64,000 bases of DNA from Aralia elata (GCA_034770075.1 JAVJAP010000026.1:62001-126000), one strand, 5' to 3'. Shown: positions 11,536 to 25,588, counted from the first letter of the stretch. The notes: generated by a model not told the origin, from the sequence alone. Made by a program: numbers and translations.

Positions 11536-14500
11536 ATGGGGTCGATAGATCTGCCGAAGAGCCCAGAGAACGACTCAACCCCAACCTCCGACGGCGGCCA
11601 CCACCACCATCTCACCGGTAATAGAAATCCTCCGTCGCCGGATTTCGCCGTAGCTCAGCCAGAAAACGAGACGTATAGGAAGAGGAAAGCGAGTATGCTA
11701 CCACTTGAGGTCGGTACTCGCGTTTTGTGTCGTTGGAGAGACTCAAAGTATCACCCCGTCAAGGTCATCGAACGCCGTAGATTGCATTGCGGTGGCCCTA
11801 ATGACTACGAGTACTATGTTCACTACACAGAATGTGAGACTTTCTCTTTTTTGTGTTCTATATTAAAATTGTTAGGGTTAGGGTTGTTTTTCAGTTTAAT
11901 TATGAATTATATGTTTGTCTTCTATAAATAATTAGGGTGCTTTTTATTTTGGCAATTGTTAATGCCAGAGCAATAATTATGCTAGCAGAGCCATAGGTGG
12001 CTTGCTGAAAGTTTGAAATATTGCTGACTTGCTAAAACTGTGTAAAAGTATCACTAAATACATATTTCCGACACTTGGTTGGCTGGCTGGTATTATCCAC
12101 CAACTTTATTTTATTGTTAATATTAGGTTTTATTTTGTGATTTTTCTTTTAATATGTTGTAATAAGTATTTTTTTTTATTTTAGATTAACGAAAAAATTT
12201 ATCTGATGTAAAGAAAAGGGGGGACAAAGAGTCCACCCAACCTAAGAAGGAAAAAGAAGAAAAATAATTTAAAAGAGGGCAACGTTCCAATCTCTACAAA
12301 TATCAGCAATAGAAATACCCCAAAATGTATCCATGGTAGAGGGCCTAGAGGTCCATAAAGAAACAAGGAAAAAGATCCCCATCTCACAACAGAATGAAAT
12401 CAATATAGCCATCTCTAAAAAGCATAGCATATTAGCATTGCGCTCAGTCCAAATCCCAAAAGCAAAGAGTAGATTGCACATTTGCATCTTTTCTCGGTTA
12501 CTCCAAAATCACTTTACCATATAAGCAACAAATCCTTCATCGAGGTAGGACATACCCACTCTTCACTTAATACTGGCAAAAATAAAGTTTCCACGAACTT
12601 AAGCAATGAGACAATGCAAAAATAAGCAAGAAAAAAAACAAGCAAATGGTTTGCTATCAATGAGAATTGAGAAATTTGTATTTACTAGTGACAATTATTT
12701 ATCATTGTATACAAGGTTTAGTCCAGTTTACGTTTTATTTATGCTTTTGATTTCTATCTGTGTTACTATAAATGATATATGAGTAGCATCCCCAATTTTT
12801 CTTTATTTTGCACTTCACATCCCTTAGTTTTAAAATAGACATTTACATCCCATACTTTCATTGCCTTGAGAAATAGCATACCCAGACAAAAAACAATCAA
12901 AAAGGCTAACAGAGTTACTCAGAGTTTCATTTGAAGTTTCTTAAGGGGCTAAGTTATCTCACTACATAAAGTAATTTTATTTTTTTCTCTCCTCTATCTT
13001 CTTCTTCTATCTCTCAATTTGTTCACTTTGTTCTTCACAAACAGCTCACTTTGTTACTCAATTTCACTTCAAGAAAGAGAATCTACATATTCCATAACTA
13101 GTAAGAAATTAACAATAGTGAAAAATTAAATATATACGTGTTTGTTTTTTCAACCTTTCAAATTCTCTTTCTCTTTGTTAGATTGTTTAGATCACTCCAC
13201 TACACTCCACCGTCACCACTTCCAAGCAAACAATCTCTTCTTCTCCTCTTCTCAAAGCACAAATAACTGTAAGAAGAGTTTTTTGTTTCAAAAATTTTCT
13301 GATTTGTGGAAATTTCAAGTAAAGTGTGTTTGAGAAAATTAAGAATAAAAGTTGTTAGAGCTTCAATGATGCATGCATAGTGTCCTTTTAATGAAGAATT
13401 TCTTTTTCTCCTTCTGCTCCATCATCACTGTACAGTGTACACAAACACATGTATATATCCCTATACATATATATATATATATATATATAGGGAAAAGGAA
13501 GTATATGTCCTGGATACACACAAGCTAGATGGATTTTACCATTTTTATTAATCAAAATTACGTAATATTAGGTGGATAGATAGACATACATACAATTTTC
13601 TCTCTATATTTGTTTTGATTTCTTAATGGTCTTAAACTCTTGTGAGAGAGCAAGTATAATTTGTAAACTAAATAATGGGACACAGATTTATTTTGATTAT
13701 TTGTTGGAGGAATTTAAATCATTTAATTTGTTTTATTCATCAACCAAGAATATAATGCTCTGGTTTGCCATGGAATACCCCTCTTTATTTCACAGCCTTT
13801 GGGTTGTTCATGGGGATTCCAACAGATTGAAAATTTTTACTAATTACAAATTACCCACGTGAGAAAAATTATGTTGTGTGTGTGTGTATGGTTGATGGGC
13901 GATGGTGGTTTTGTGTTGGTAGCGTATTGCGTTTTGGTACGAACATACACTTTTTGTTCCAGAACACAGATTGTGGCGATCCAAAAAATAATTTTCTTTA
14001 TTCACTTAAACTTCAATTGCACAAAAATATTACAACTTTGCTTTATGATTTATAATAAGGAGCATTCTCTTATAGTCATTGGGCCATACAAGCAATCACT
14101 AAGATCAAATCTAATGGAAGGCTAGGATCGACTATCTAAAATCATCCTCTAAAATATGAATGATATTTATAAAATATAATAATCACATGAGTAAATCTAG
14201 AACACTCTATAAAAATCCTAAATATACAAAAGAAGATTCTTGGGAATGCCAACTAATGTAACCAAATGAGCGCCTTGTGGGTGTTAAGTAAGCGATTACA
14301 TGCATAATCTCATTAAAATGCTCTTATTGTGACACTACGCTTAGAAACAACTCAACTAGTTATATTGGTTGGTTCCTGCGAGTTGTCTGCATGACATAGT
14401 GGTGCCTATTATTACAATGGTTTGAATTTCTGTTGTCAACACGACTATTTCTATGTTCTTCTTTGTTTCCTTTACAGTCAATAGGAGGCTTGATGAATGG

Positions 14501-17500
14501 ATTAAGCTTGAGCAGCTGGATCTTAATTCAGTAGAGGCAGTCGTAGATGAAAAGGTGGAGGACAAGGTAATTCTGTGTACTTTCTAACTTTTTCTCTGAA
14601 AAGTCCTAGCGTTTTACTTTCTTTTCAGCGCTGCATTGTCCTTGAAGTCTTTTGGGGCTTTTTCGGTAGAATTTTTCAGCCATCTCAGTGATATTCATTT
14701 CTTAAAACTATGTTGGATGCACATTTCATTATAGTTTCATTTGGTTCTACATTGCTATTGTCATATATTATATGGTGAATCCCTACAAATATGCTGATGG
14801 ATTTGGAAATCTCAATCATGTGGTTTTCAGGTGACATCTTTAAAAATGACGCGGCACCAAAAGCGTAAGATTGATGAAACTCATGTGGAGGTGTGTTACT
14901 GTCCTTTTTGATTGCTGTCTAGAAACTGTTATCTTTTAACATCCCCCCCCCCCCCCCCCACAAAAAAAACGAAGAAGAAGAAAATATATGTACATATATA
15001 AAATCAGTTTCCTGTTATTGTATTTTCATTTTTTGTAACCATAGTTCCATAGTGGAAACATGATTTCACGTTTTTCTATGTCGTTCTTTTCCCGGTGTAG
15101 TTGTGGATTGAATGGTTATATTGTTAGTCTTGCTTAAATGATAAATGCCGAGTCAAGGAGACCAAGGAATTGTGAATAGATGGATAGTATGAGTACTCAG
15201 ATTAATCATGGTTAACTAAATTGTTTGGCCCAATGGTTACCCCCACCCACTTAGTGTACCGAGAGGGTGGGTTTCAAACCTTGGCAGTGGCTGAAGTGTG
15301 TGTTTAAATTCTGTCAAACACTATCCCCCAAAAAAAAAAAATAATCATGGTTATTGCTCTTTTTGCATTTTATGATTTGGTCGCCGAAATATTAATCATG
15401 GTTAAAAATTAACCAACTTTTTGGACTTTGTTGGGATTTTTGATTTTTTTGAATGCAAATGTAAAATGCATGCTTTTCATCTTCTTGGTTCTCTTTGTTT
15501 GTCTCTATTTTTTGGGTGGCAAGTTTTCTCTTCGTTAATGTCGTGTTATAACTTCCACTTGATAAGAATTTGAATCAAGTTAATTTTTATTTTATTTTTT
15601 TATGTATAACATAAACAAGCAATCAAATTTACCTTTTGATGCTCTTTATGCTTTTTTAGAATTTATGAACCCATTAACCTTTATTTTCTTTTAATTTTTC
15701 TCTGTCCATCTTCTATGAGCCAAGATTTATTTTTGGATTCATTACACTTCTTGCTCCTTGCGCATATCCATCAGCTTAGTAATAAATAATTGATAAGCCC
15801 ATAAGCTTCTTGTAGTGATCAAAATAAGGCAATTTTCTCATATTGTTTGTTTATTACAAACTTTTCAAGAAATATAATAACGGTCTGTTTAGTACGAAGG
15901 ATGGAGATATGAAAGGGAATCTAGAGGCAGTAAAAGACACCCCTAGAAAGAACACCGTTGTTCTTCCTTTATTACTTTTTGTTGAGGGAAACAAATGTGT
16001 GTCCATGGATATTACTTGCTCTTGTTATTATATTCTTGATATGGTGTTAGTTGAAGCAATATGATGACTAGGGTTCCTCAATACAACCGCCAACATAACT
16101 GAATATGGCGATGTGGAAAATTGAAAGTAAGTACGATATGTGTTTGAACTGATTGAAAATAAAGACATGCAACACAAAATTGTACCACACAATTAGTATT
16201 ATTTTATTTTCTTTTGATTTATTTTGTCTATGCGGATTGAGGTTACCTGAAAGAAAAATTACTTTTCTAATTAAATATAATATACTCCCTCGTTTCCAAA
16301 TTATAAGATTATTATTGAGTTTTGAAAGTCCATAATCGATATGATTTGCTAAAAATTATGAAACATATGTATTATTAGTGGTAATACTTTTAGATAGTTC
16401 TCATTATTGTATCGATTAAAACTAAATGACTTTATGTCAATTTTGAGTTGGAAAATGTCTCAAATTAATTTTAAAAAGTTAATAATGATCTTATATTTTG
16501 GAATTCAGGGAGTACTACATATTCTTATATGAAGTTATTTACTTATTTATCAGAATATAGATAGTTTGCATTCAAAAACCTATTGATAGTTTGCAGAAAT
16601 AGACCTAGCGTTGGGGACACGTGTGTCAGTGTGTACACTTTTGTCTGTCTTCACATTTAGAGATGCACGGGCATATTTGTAAGGACTCCCCTCACATGTC
16701 CACACCCATAATAGTAGTTTATAGTCTCATTGTGCCCTTAAAGATAGTCAGAGTTTTAATGGTCTTTGTCTAAATTCTCTGGTTTCTTTTTCTCATAATA
16801 ACATCTTTTCTGGCTAAAAGGATAGCATATTGTCAGCTTACTTCCAATTACTAGCTCAATCCACATATCTTATAAATTAGAATGACTGTACTTCGTTAGT
16901 TTAAGGATAGGATCGATTGTATTTCCTTTAGTGATAACCTCGTATGGGAGAGTTATACTTTGAAATTATTAAATTATAGTCGGGTATGAGTACAGGAGTA
17001 CCAAATTTAGGTGTACGTCTTATTCTTATATAAGAATGTCTATAATTCCTATAGCTATGGGAAATTTGAACTTTGGATGCACATAGTTATGGAGGATGTT
17101 AATTTTTTCCCTTGTTGCCATGCCTATTTATGAGCTCAAAATTCATACGTGCATGTGATTAGATCACATGCTGCTGTACATTGTACAATGATGATTACCA
17201 AAATTTTACATCTAATTTTAGAGGCAAAAGTATTTCAATGACACAATTCGAAGGATTCAGCTCTTATAAGCTTTAACTATAAGATTGAGATTGAGTGTTA
17301 TGTTACTTCGTTTCTAGGTCATCGTATGATTTTGATCTTTCTTATGCACACGGCACACCTGTACTCTCATAGAGTATTATCTCTGGTAGGATACAGTGAT
17401 TTGCATAGTATGAAGCAACATCATCTTGTGCTATGTTGATCATTAGAATAATACATTAAATGCTTAGTGATTTGCATTTGCTTCGTTATTTCTATAGTTG

Positions 17501-20127
17501 CCTGTGAAGGCTTGCTGGGTACTCTGTGAAATAGACTAAAGATGTTTTGAAAACATACAGGGCCATGAGGAGCTTGATGCTGCCAGCTTGCGTGAACATG
17601 AAGAATTCACGAAAGTTAAAAATATAGCAACTATAGAACTTGGAAGATACGAGATTGAGACATGGTACTTTTCCCCCTTTCCACCAGAATACAATGATTC
17701 TTTGAAGCTGTACTTTTGTGAGTTTTGCCTCAATTTCATGAAACGACAAGAACAGCTTCAGAGGCATATGGTGAGCTTTGCCTCAAATTCTTCATTTTTT
17801 TTATTAAAAAAAATAAAAAATTGATTGTGGTCATGATGAGAGAGAGGGAGAGGGAGAGACTGTGTGTGTTTTGTAAGTGTGATGGTCCACAATGCTTGCA
17901 TCATTTCCGAGAAATGGTTGTTTATACTGCTCACACATTAAATGCCATCTAAGTCGAATAGCTAGACTTGTAAGCAAATGTAGTAAGATGGAATGAGCAA
18001 TTATTTATGGATGTGTACTGCTAATATGATGGTTGTTCATACTTCTAATACACTAAACGTCATCCAAAATGACACTTTTTTATTTCTTAAGTGAATTCAT
18101 ATCATTTTGAGTTTTAGGATTTCTCAAATTTGCTTAAAATGTATCTATGAGTTTTGAACAGAGTAAGCACTTGTGTACAGGGAAATTATTTTATCTAAAT
18201 ATGTTAAATTAGAGGACAACTGCTTTTTTAGTTCCTGGATCTCATTTGTCTTTTTGGTTTGGTTAATTTCTTTATTGCTATAAGTTTCTGATTTATGATT
18301 GAGCTTATCAATCAATAATGTAATATGTGATAGAGCATTGTCAGATCTTTTTTAATGTTTGTAGAGGAAATGTGATCTCAAGCATCCCCCTGGTGATGAG
18401 ATATATCGCAGTGGCACACTCTCAATGTTTGAGGTACATTCTCATGATCTCTATTTATTTTTTTTGGTTGCTGTTTTCTGTTTATATTTATATTATCATG
18501 ATCCCATGTCAAATGAGATCAGGTGATACTCCGAATTGATTCCCTCTCCTATCCTCCTTAATTCCTCAGTAGACTGTCACCACTATCAAAAATCCTATAT
18601 TCTTGTTAATTTCTTTAGCACAAAAATTTTGCTCAATTTTCATGACATTAAGATTGATGAAGATTTCTTACATAGTTCCAACTTCGGAGTTCAGTATTTA
18701 TTACCCTTAGATGTTACTGTATAATTAACTCGTTAACTCTCATGTACTATTTCTTGGATTCTAGTCTCAGTTCATTTTTCTGAGTTTTGAAGTTTTGAAA
18801 TAGGTTGATGGGAAAAAGAATAAGGTGTATGGGCAAAATCTTTGTTATCTGGCAAAATTGTTTCTTGATCACAAGACGCTTTACTACGATGTTGATCTTT
18901 TTCTGTTCTACGTGCTGTGTGAATGTGATGATCGGGGATGTCACATGGTTGGCTACTTTTCCAAGGTATTCTTTTTATGTGGCAGTTCATCTCTACTTCT
19001 CCCTTTTTTGTTGTTATCATGCTAGGCTTTTGGGATTTTTTTCTATCGTTTGAAAGTACTATGATTTTAGATGACTTTCTGGTTGCATTTTACTCTGGCT
19101 ACTGTTGTGACAATATATGCTTAATTCAACTTTTGATGAATCTACTGAATGACTTGTTACACGAATTTGCACATTTTGTGCTTTCTTTCTCTATAGTTAA
19201 GAGAATCCAAATTGCATTGCTTCTCTGTGGCGTGAAGTTGATGCAAATGGCGTTGTTTGGCTCTTATAATATTATCACTGGCTTGATGCACTGGAAAATG
19301 GTTCATTTTTCTATCATACTTGAAAATTCTTATGCTTATTATGGTTTTTTGCACGGATCTGACTCTTTAAACCATGTCCCTCGTGATATTAACTTAGCAA
19401 AGTATTGTGTTTATGTATCCATAGAAATTATATTTTGAATTTTATTGTTTCTATATTTTTGTAATTTGTGCACTTTATTCTTAAGCTGTGTCATATTATT
19501 TATCCAAAACTTCCTTGGAACATATTTTTAAATGTTTTTGCTATGTGTATATTTTATATATGGCGCATTTTAGTTATTTCAACTGAAATTTATATTTTAG
19601 CCATTATTTTTTCTTCAACCCTTAACATATATTAATCTTATATTTTTTTGGTAAAGTGTCATTTTTCTCATGCTTAGAACAACATATTACTTGCAAAAAA
19701 AGAGCCATATGCCTGTGGCTGTAACTTTACATTAATATTCCTTCAGGCATTTCACTTATAAGTTTCTCATTGTAACCGGGCTTCATTCTGTCAGAATCAA
19801 AATAACAGGATACTTTTAAATATTTGAGTTCAAACAAAGTACTGGTGATAGTACTAGAAAAACCCAGTAATTTAAATGCACTAACTGTATATGTTTTGGT
19901 GATGCAGGAAAAGCATTCAGAGGAGTCTTATAATTTGGCATGCATTCTCACACTTCCTCCCTATCAGAGAAAGGGCTATGGGAAGTTCCTAATTGCATTT
20001 TGTAAGTTTCATGTTTTCTGGCACCAATTTCATTTCTTTAAATATTCTCTTAGATTTTTGGTTGGTTGGTTGGATGAAAGCTGAAAAATCTCTCTATTCA
20101 CAACCCCCACCCACCCACCACCCCCCC

Positions 20128-20171
<44 letters not shown>

Positions 20172-21832
20172 AAAAAGCGGGACCGCAATTGGTTTGTGAA
20201 TCTCATTGTAAATGATGAGTCAACGAGAGGTTATTATTCTTCGGTGATGCTCAATGAGAACCAAGGTATTTCTTAGTTCAAAGGTTCCATTGACATAAAG
20301 ATATCAGTATGACTGTTATGATCTTAGGAGAGCCCATCCCCAAAAGCTAGCTGTTAGGGAGGGAGAGCCCAAGACCATATCAACCCACACTGGCTTAGAT
20401 CTATGGTAGGAAATGTGTTTTCTCTACACCCCATGTTGACTTCAGGTTATGGTTATTGGTGTGGTATAGCTATTTTAAATTATAATATTGTTGTTCCTAT
20501 GACCTATATTTTTTATGGTATTGGGGTTAAGTATAAGACGCCTTCTTTGAGAGAGATAGGGGGCATAAAAACACAATGTGTTGGCTGGGGGATTTGATAA
20601 TTAGCACTTTTTCTAAAAAGGAAAACTAGAGGGGTAAGGAACAATTGAGGCATCGAACTGTTACTAGTTTATACTTTCTGATTGTCACGGGACTTTCTAA
20701 TTTTTGTTGGTTTCGAGTGCATATAATTGCTAATGTCATTTGGACTTGATGCAGCCTACGAGCTCTCCAAGAAAGAAGCGAAAGTTGGCACACCTGAAAG
20801 ACCCCTCTCTGACTTGGGACTGTTAAGTTATCGAGGATACTGGACTCGTGTTCTTTTGGATATTCTGAAAAAGCACAAGGGCAACATCTCTATTAAGGTA
20901 CGTTATGAGCTTTTACTATAGTTATCCAAACTTTAGCTGTGGTATAATTGCTCCTTGTACTTTATTTAATGTGGTAATTATTTAATTCTTTTTTGAATAA
21001 AATCAGATTAATAATTTTTTAGTTTGTGAGTGGATATGTTCTTAGTGGTTTAGTGTCATTATTAGGCGTAGAAGCAACTCTTTATACACATTGCCTTGGA
21101 ACTTTAGTTATAAAAAAAAAGTATATTGTCTGTTAAAGTTGGTGAGATATCCCAGTCTCTGTACTGGACTACTGGTATCTGTTGTAATTTGTGAAGTGGG
21201 TAAGACATTCACTTAAAGTCCAATTCAAACATACAAGTAAAATGAAAGGGAATAAAGGAAGAAGAATTCTAGGTCATAAGAAAATGGATTTTTGGCCACT
21301 GGAATCTTGAGATTGTCGTCAATTTATGTTGGTTATCTTCATTTTATTTTTGCCATACTATATGTTATGTTTTCCCCTATAGTCCTCTTCATGTTTCAAA
21401 GAGGCTCATCACTGCCAAAGATAATTCATTTCAATTTTGTTTAGGTAGAGACATTTGTTGACTTTTTTAGTAGATATATTCTGTTAATGCACGACTAAGC
21501 CACTATGGTTGGATGTGAATTTACTTTTTGAGTAGTTCTATGTTTACAAACTATACACGAAAAGTAGTGCACAAACAATAAAAGAAAAAAGACAGCCATT
21601 TCTTATTGTGTCATCTGTCTACGTGCAGGAGCTTAGTGATATGACAGCCATTAAGGCAGAGGACATTCTGTCCACCCTTCAAAGTTTAGAATTGATTCAG
21701 TACCGAAAGGGCCAGCACGTGATATGTGCAGATCCAAAGGTGCTGGATCGTCATCTGAAAGCTGCAGGACGTGGTGGCCTTGAGGTTGATGTTAGCAAAT
21801 TGATATGGACTCCTTACAAAGAACAAGGTTGA
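11536..21832 (+). CDS. HAM1: MYST-family histone acetyltransferase, HAM1/HAM2 type, 9 exons
   Basis: Exons: 11536-11833, 14478-14566, 14831-14890, 17561-17770, 18365-18433, 18804-18965, 19908-20001, 20755-20897, 21629-21832. All are GT-AG and sum to 1329 nt (442 aa; Arabidopsis HAM1 is about 445). It acetylates histone H4 (lysine 5 in Arabidopsis) in the nucleus. A chromo-barrel/Tudor-knot lies at about residues 55-120 (VGTRVLCRWRDSKYHPVKVI). The C2HC zinc finger uses C202, C205, H218 and C222. K266 (DHKTLYYDVD) is the conserved autoacetylation lysine, C308 (ACILTLP) the active-site cysteine, QRKGYGK (316-322) the acetyl-CoA loop and E330 (SYELSKKE) the catalytic glutamate. No key residue is missing. 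The start at 11536 is chosen over an upstream in-frame ATG at 11473 because the family begins MGS. Introns 1 and 3 (about 2.6 kb each) hold repeats. HAM1 and HAM2 cannot be told apart here. Confidence 0.97.
12168..12525 (-). mobile_element. Truncated LINE (L1-type) 3' end
   Basis: On the minus strand the translation resembles the C-terminal zinc-binding tail of plant LINE reverse transcriptases: FGIWTERNANMLCFLE, then LWTSRP, then WGISIADICRDWNVALF. A T-rich tract at 12168-12183 would be the poly(A) tail in that orientation. Frames are disrupted, so it is a dead 5'-truncated copy. Located in HAM intron 1. Confidence 0.5.
13975..14360 (+). repeat. Dispersed repeat, copy 2 (first copy at 7250)
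   Basis: Same orientation and same order of conserved words as 7250-7640. Both copies end with TGTGACACTACG followed by AGAAACAACTCAACTAGTT. It ends about 120 bp before the acceptor of HAM exon 2. Confidence 0.7.
14944..14968 (+). repeat. Poly(C)-poly(A) tract in HAM intron 3
   Basis: A run of about 16 C followed by CA and A-rich sequence, 54 bp after the end of HAM exon 3. It is a length-unstable homopolymer, so the exact length is doubtful. Confidence 0.9.
15215..15341 (+). mobile_element. tRNA-derived SINE with target duplication
   Basis: Contains an A-box-like TTTGGCCCAATGGTTA and a B-box-like GGGTTTCAAACCTTGG about 50 bp later, and ends in CCCCC followed by poly(A). The 12-bp flank TAATCATGGTTA is present at 15203-15214 and 15342-15353. 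Both pol III promoter boxes and the tail fit a plant tRNA-derived SINE. Located in HAM intron 3. Confidence 0.7.
16285..16512. mobile_element. Stowaway-like MITE in HAM intron 3
   Basis: Begins CTCCCTCGTTTCCAAATTAT and ends with the complement of CTCCCTGAATTCCAAAATAT. TA duplications lie at 16283-16284 and 16513-16514. It is 228 bp with no coding capacity. Confidence 0.85.
20100..20176 (+). repeat. C-rich then poly(A) tract in HAM intron 7
   Basis: (CCCA)n-like sequence passes into more than 30 consecutive C, then about 14 A. It lies about 100 bp after the exon 7 donor. Its length may be an assembly artefact. Confidence 0.9.
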
Positions 21833-22794
21833 TGGTTATAAACTCGAGCACTAATGTGTATCTCGACTTGATCTTGTATAAATAGAAATTTAGGGCAGGA
21901 AATTAAGCATAAGTTTAGATTTCTGAGCATAGGCTCTCAGACAAGGGGGCTTGTTTATAACCTGTTGTAGTTGCCGTAATAAGATCTGATCAACTTGTTT
22001 GTAGTGAAATTCATACATGTTTGATAATAGGTGAGATCAGAGTATTGCTTCAGTTCTTTATGTTTGTGCTGCCTTATACTGTTATACTATACAAGCTGTT
22101 TCGTTGCATGCTCAAGTATTAGGAGATGAAACTAAATCTATTCCACCTTTTGATCGCCTGGTTATTTGTGTTAGCATCATTGATATAAACATAAACATAA
22201 GTACTCTTTAGTTGGTTCTAAAATGAGAGATGTATTTTTATTTTAAGATTAAATTAAAAATAACATTTTTAATTTGTCATTATATTCTTAATATCATTTC
22301 TAGTATCAAACCATCACTCTTAAATTTGTAGTTGATATTCGCGGAAAAGTATAATAACTTTAGAATGGAGGGATTTTAGTCCGTCGGAAACACAATAACC
22401 CGACATAGTAGAGGGCAGCTGTTACCTACAAGTTCATGTATGTGAATGATCCATAATCACAATTGTAAATTGTCTATTGTAAATTGTCTATCTTTATCGT
22501 CTAAATTGTGATCAAATGGTTAGGGTGATCACCGTCCCCAGTTAGTTATCAAATGGTTAGGATGATCACCGTCCGCAGTTAGTTAGGTTGACTAAATTGT
22601 GGACTTGAAGCAAATTTTGTTGTCGCACTTAGTTTAATTATGTTGAAGATAAATTATTTTTGAGAAAATAATATTTTTGATAAATCACATAATGAGTCTC
22701 TATCCGTAGTTCAGTTTAGTAGATAACTGAAATATTTGGTCATTTGAATAAATTTTGAACGATCAGAAATGTTTTGTAAGGCTATGTTTTTTTT
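21833..22794. other. HAM 3' UTR and flank
   Basis: The 3' UTR of the HAM gene probably runs to about 22100. Beyond it, AT-rich DNA contains a possible degraded Stowaway-like copy (about 22203-22370; GGTTCTAAAATGAGAG at the left, an AGAATGGAGGGA word at the right) and a short tandem duplication. No gene seen. Confidence 0.5.
22511..22584 (+). repeat. Tandem duplication, 37-bp unit, two copies
   Basis: ATCAAATGGTTAGG...GATCACCGTCC...CAGTTAGTT occurs twice in direct succession with two mismatches. Confidence 0.9.
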
Positions 22795-23265
22795 TTAATT
22801 ATCGAAAAAACCAATAACCTTTTGTTAAGCTATTAGAAAAACATACAAACTATTTTTTTAACATCAATAACATTAAACTTTCAAATAATTATCAAAAGTA
22901 CACAAATTTTGACCAACTCTCCAACTATGGTTAACTAAAGATTATGTGGCATCAGACGTGGCATGCGATATGTGATATGTAATATAGTGGTGACATAACA
23001 TATAACATGCCATCCAATGTATAAAAAAAATACTTTTATTAAATTTAAAAAAAGGCTTAAAAAATTTTATATATTAAAAAAAATTAACAAGTATAAACTA
23101 TTATTTTTAAAAAAAATTAAAAGAAATTAATATCAAATTTTAAATTTTAAAATTTTACAAATTAAAGAGATTCAAGCTAAATGAAAAACAAGTCTATTAA
23201 ATATACTAAATTGCAGTACATAATACCATTGCATGACATCTGTCATTCACAACTTGCAACACATG

Positions 23266-23745
23266 TCCTACATAATTAATTTGATCATTCATTAATATTT
23301 TGATTTTATAATCCCCTAAATCACTACAAATCTAAACTGTTCTGATATTATCATTACTATTTTAATTATTATCTCCTGAAATCACAACTTTTAAATCTCA
23401 AATTAATATTTTGAATTTATAAGCCCCTAAATGACTACAAATCTAAACTATTTTGATAATGTCAACTGTTCTGATATTATCCTTTCCTACATAATTAATT
23501 TGCTCATCCATTAATATTTTGATTTTATAATCTCCTAAATCACCACAAATCTAAACTGTTATGATATTATCATTACTATTTTAATTATTATCTCCTGAAA
23601 TAACTGCTTTTTAAATCTCAATTTAATATTTTGAATTTGTAAGCCCCTAAATCACTATAAATCTAAACTGTTTTGGTAATGTCAATTGTTCTGATATTAT
23701 CCTTTCTAATTTAATTATTATCTCCTGAAATCACTACTTTATGAT
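23266..23745 (+). repeat. Tandem repeat, about 220-bp unit, two copies and a part
   Basis: CCTACATAATTAATTTG starts copies at about 23266 and 23486. Each unit contains TTTTGATTTTATAATC, CACAAATCTAAACTGTT-like and ATTATCTCCTGAAAT segments. A third partial unit runs to about 23745. It lies just inside the left end of the older TIR element. Confidence 0.8.
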
Positions 23746-25588
23746 ATTATCATTACTGAGCTATTATCATTACTCTTCGTTATTTAACCTAATTTTCTCC
23801 CTATAAATACATATCATCTATTACGCAACAACTCATGCTACAAACTGTGACGCCCCCAAAATAAGTCCACACAACCCATTTTGAGTCGCCAATAACATTC
23901 TACAAAAATACAAATACAAATACGAATTTTCCCATTTACAGCTAATAAGTGTCGTGCAAAATACGACAACACAAAACAAATACATCTTAAATTCTCAATA
24001 CATTTATTGTCACACTAATAGTAATGTATTGAGATACTCCTATTATCTCAGACCATCACTCCATTTCCCGGCTAGTCCCCGCTACACTCTATTTTCCTGA
24101 AGAGAACAAAGGAAAAGGATGAGCACAAATAGCCCAGTAGGAAATATCATGACTAAGATAATGAAAAATAAAATTATCTTTAGCCTTCAACCGAAATAAA
24201 TCAAAGATTTAAAGATATTATTCAATAACAACAACTGCAGCGGAACGAACAATCCATTAGAAGGGTCAAGTAGATTATAATATCTACCATATTCTATAAG
24301 TTAAAGGATCACCACCAATATTATATCCCTGTAACACCAATCAATAATTCATGTTCAACAGCCTCTCTTTGCACTACGTGCCAAAGATATTTATTTGTAA
24401 CACCAATCAACAATTTCAACAGCCTCTCTTTGCACTACGTGCCAAAGATATTTATTTATAAAATCACCGGTCATGATCATGCCAAACGCTAGTTCATCTT
24501 TGCACTACAGGCTAAAGAGAACTTTCACCATACGCTTTTGTTTGTAACACCAAAAGTCATGATTATACCAATACACAGTTTGGTCAAAATCATGTCACGC
24601 TAGTTCATCTTTGCACTACGGGCCAAAGAGAACTATTACCACAATTTAAGTATGAGGATGAGGATGATGACAATGATACAGTGAGATTAAGGATAAGAAA
24701 AGCTCTATAATTTAATCAGTATCAAAGATTGACCAAATTGCCAACACGATAACCAAATTGTGGAGTCAAATTCAATAATGATATTCAAGAAATTATTTCA
24801 TGCTTCAACTATAACGTATAAAATGAAATAGAAAGATTCAAGTGAAAAGATACTAGACGAAGCACAGACTATTAAGGATATTCTACTATTTTTCAGGGAT
24901 TTTCACCATTTAAAAATAAGGTTTTGGAAACAAACAAAGATTTCTTATTATAAATGGAGAAATGTGAAAGAAAAAGATATCCCTTAAAGAGTACAAAAGA
25001 AATGATAAGTTATATGAGTATAACAGAATATATGAAACTGCAAATGGATTTTCACTTGTCATGCGATAATTCGCGTAGACAGATTATTTCCACAACAGAT
25101 TAATAAGTAATGAATACGACGGGTTATTCACCAGGTATGCGTCAATCCGCACGAACAGGTTATACCCACAAATTTATAAGGAACAAATGCAAAGGGATAT
25201 TCACCAGGTACGACACTCCGTACATACAGGTTATTCCCACAGAGTAATAAGGAATGAATACAAAAGTATATTCACCAGGCATGCGTCATACCGCACGGAC
25301 AGGTTATCCCCACAAATTAATACAAAATGAATAACAACCTTTATGAGTATAATATCACTTACGGACATGAAAGCAAATGATATTATATATGAGTATGAAA
25401 GAAATGATATTCCCTACCTTCGTTAACAAAAGACTAGATGTTGCTTTCTATGAAGTTTACTAACTTTGGACAATACTAGTATTCTCACAAATACTCACAA
25501 TAGCCTAGCACACTAAGAGAACTTAAGAAATTTAGAGAGAGGAAATATAGGCAGTGAAGGTGTGAAAATTTCTTAAGCAAACCCTCCC

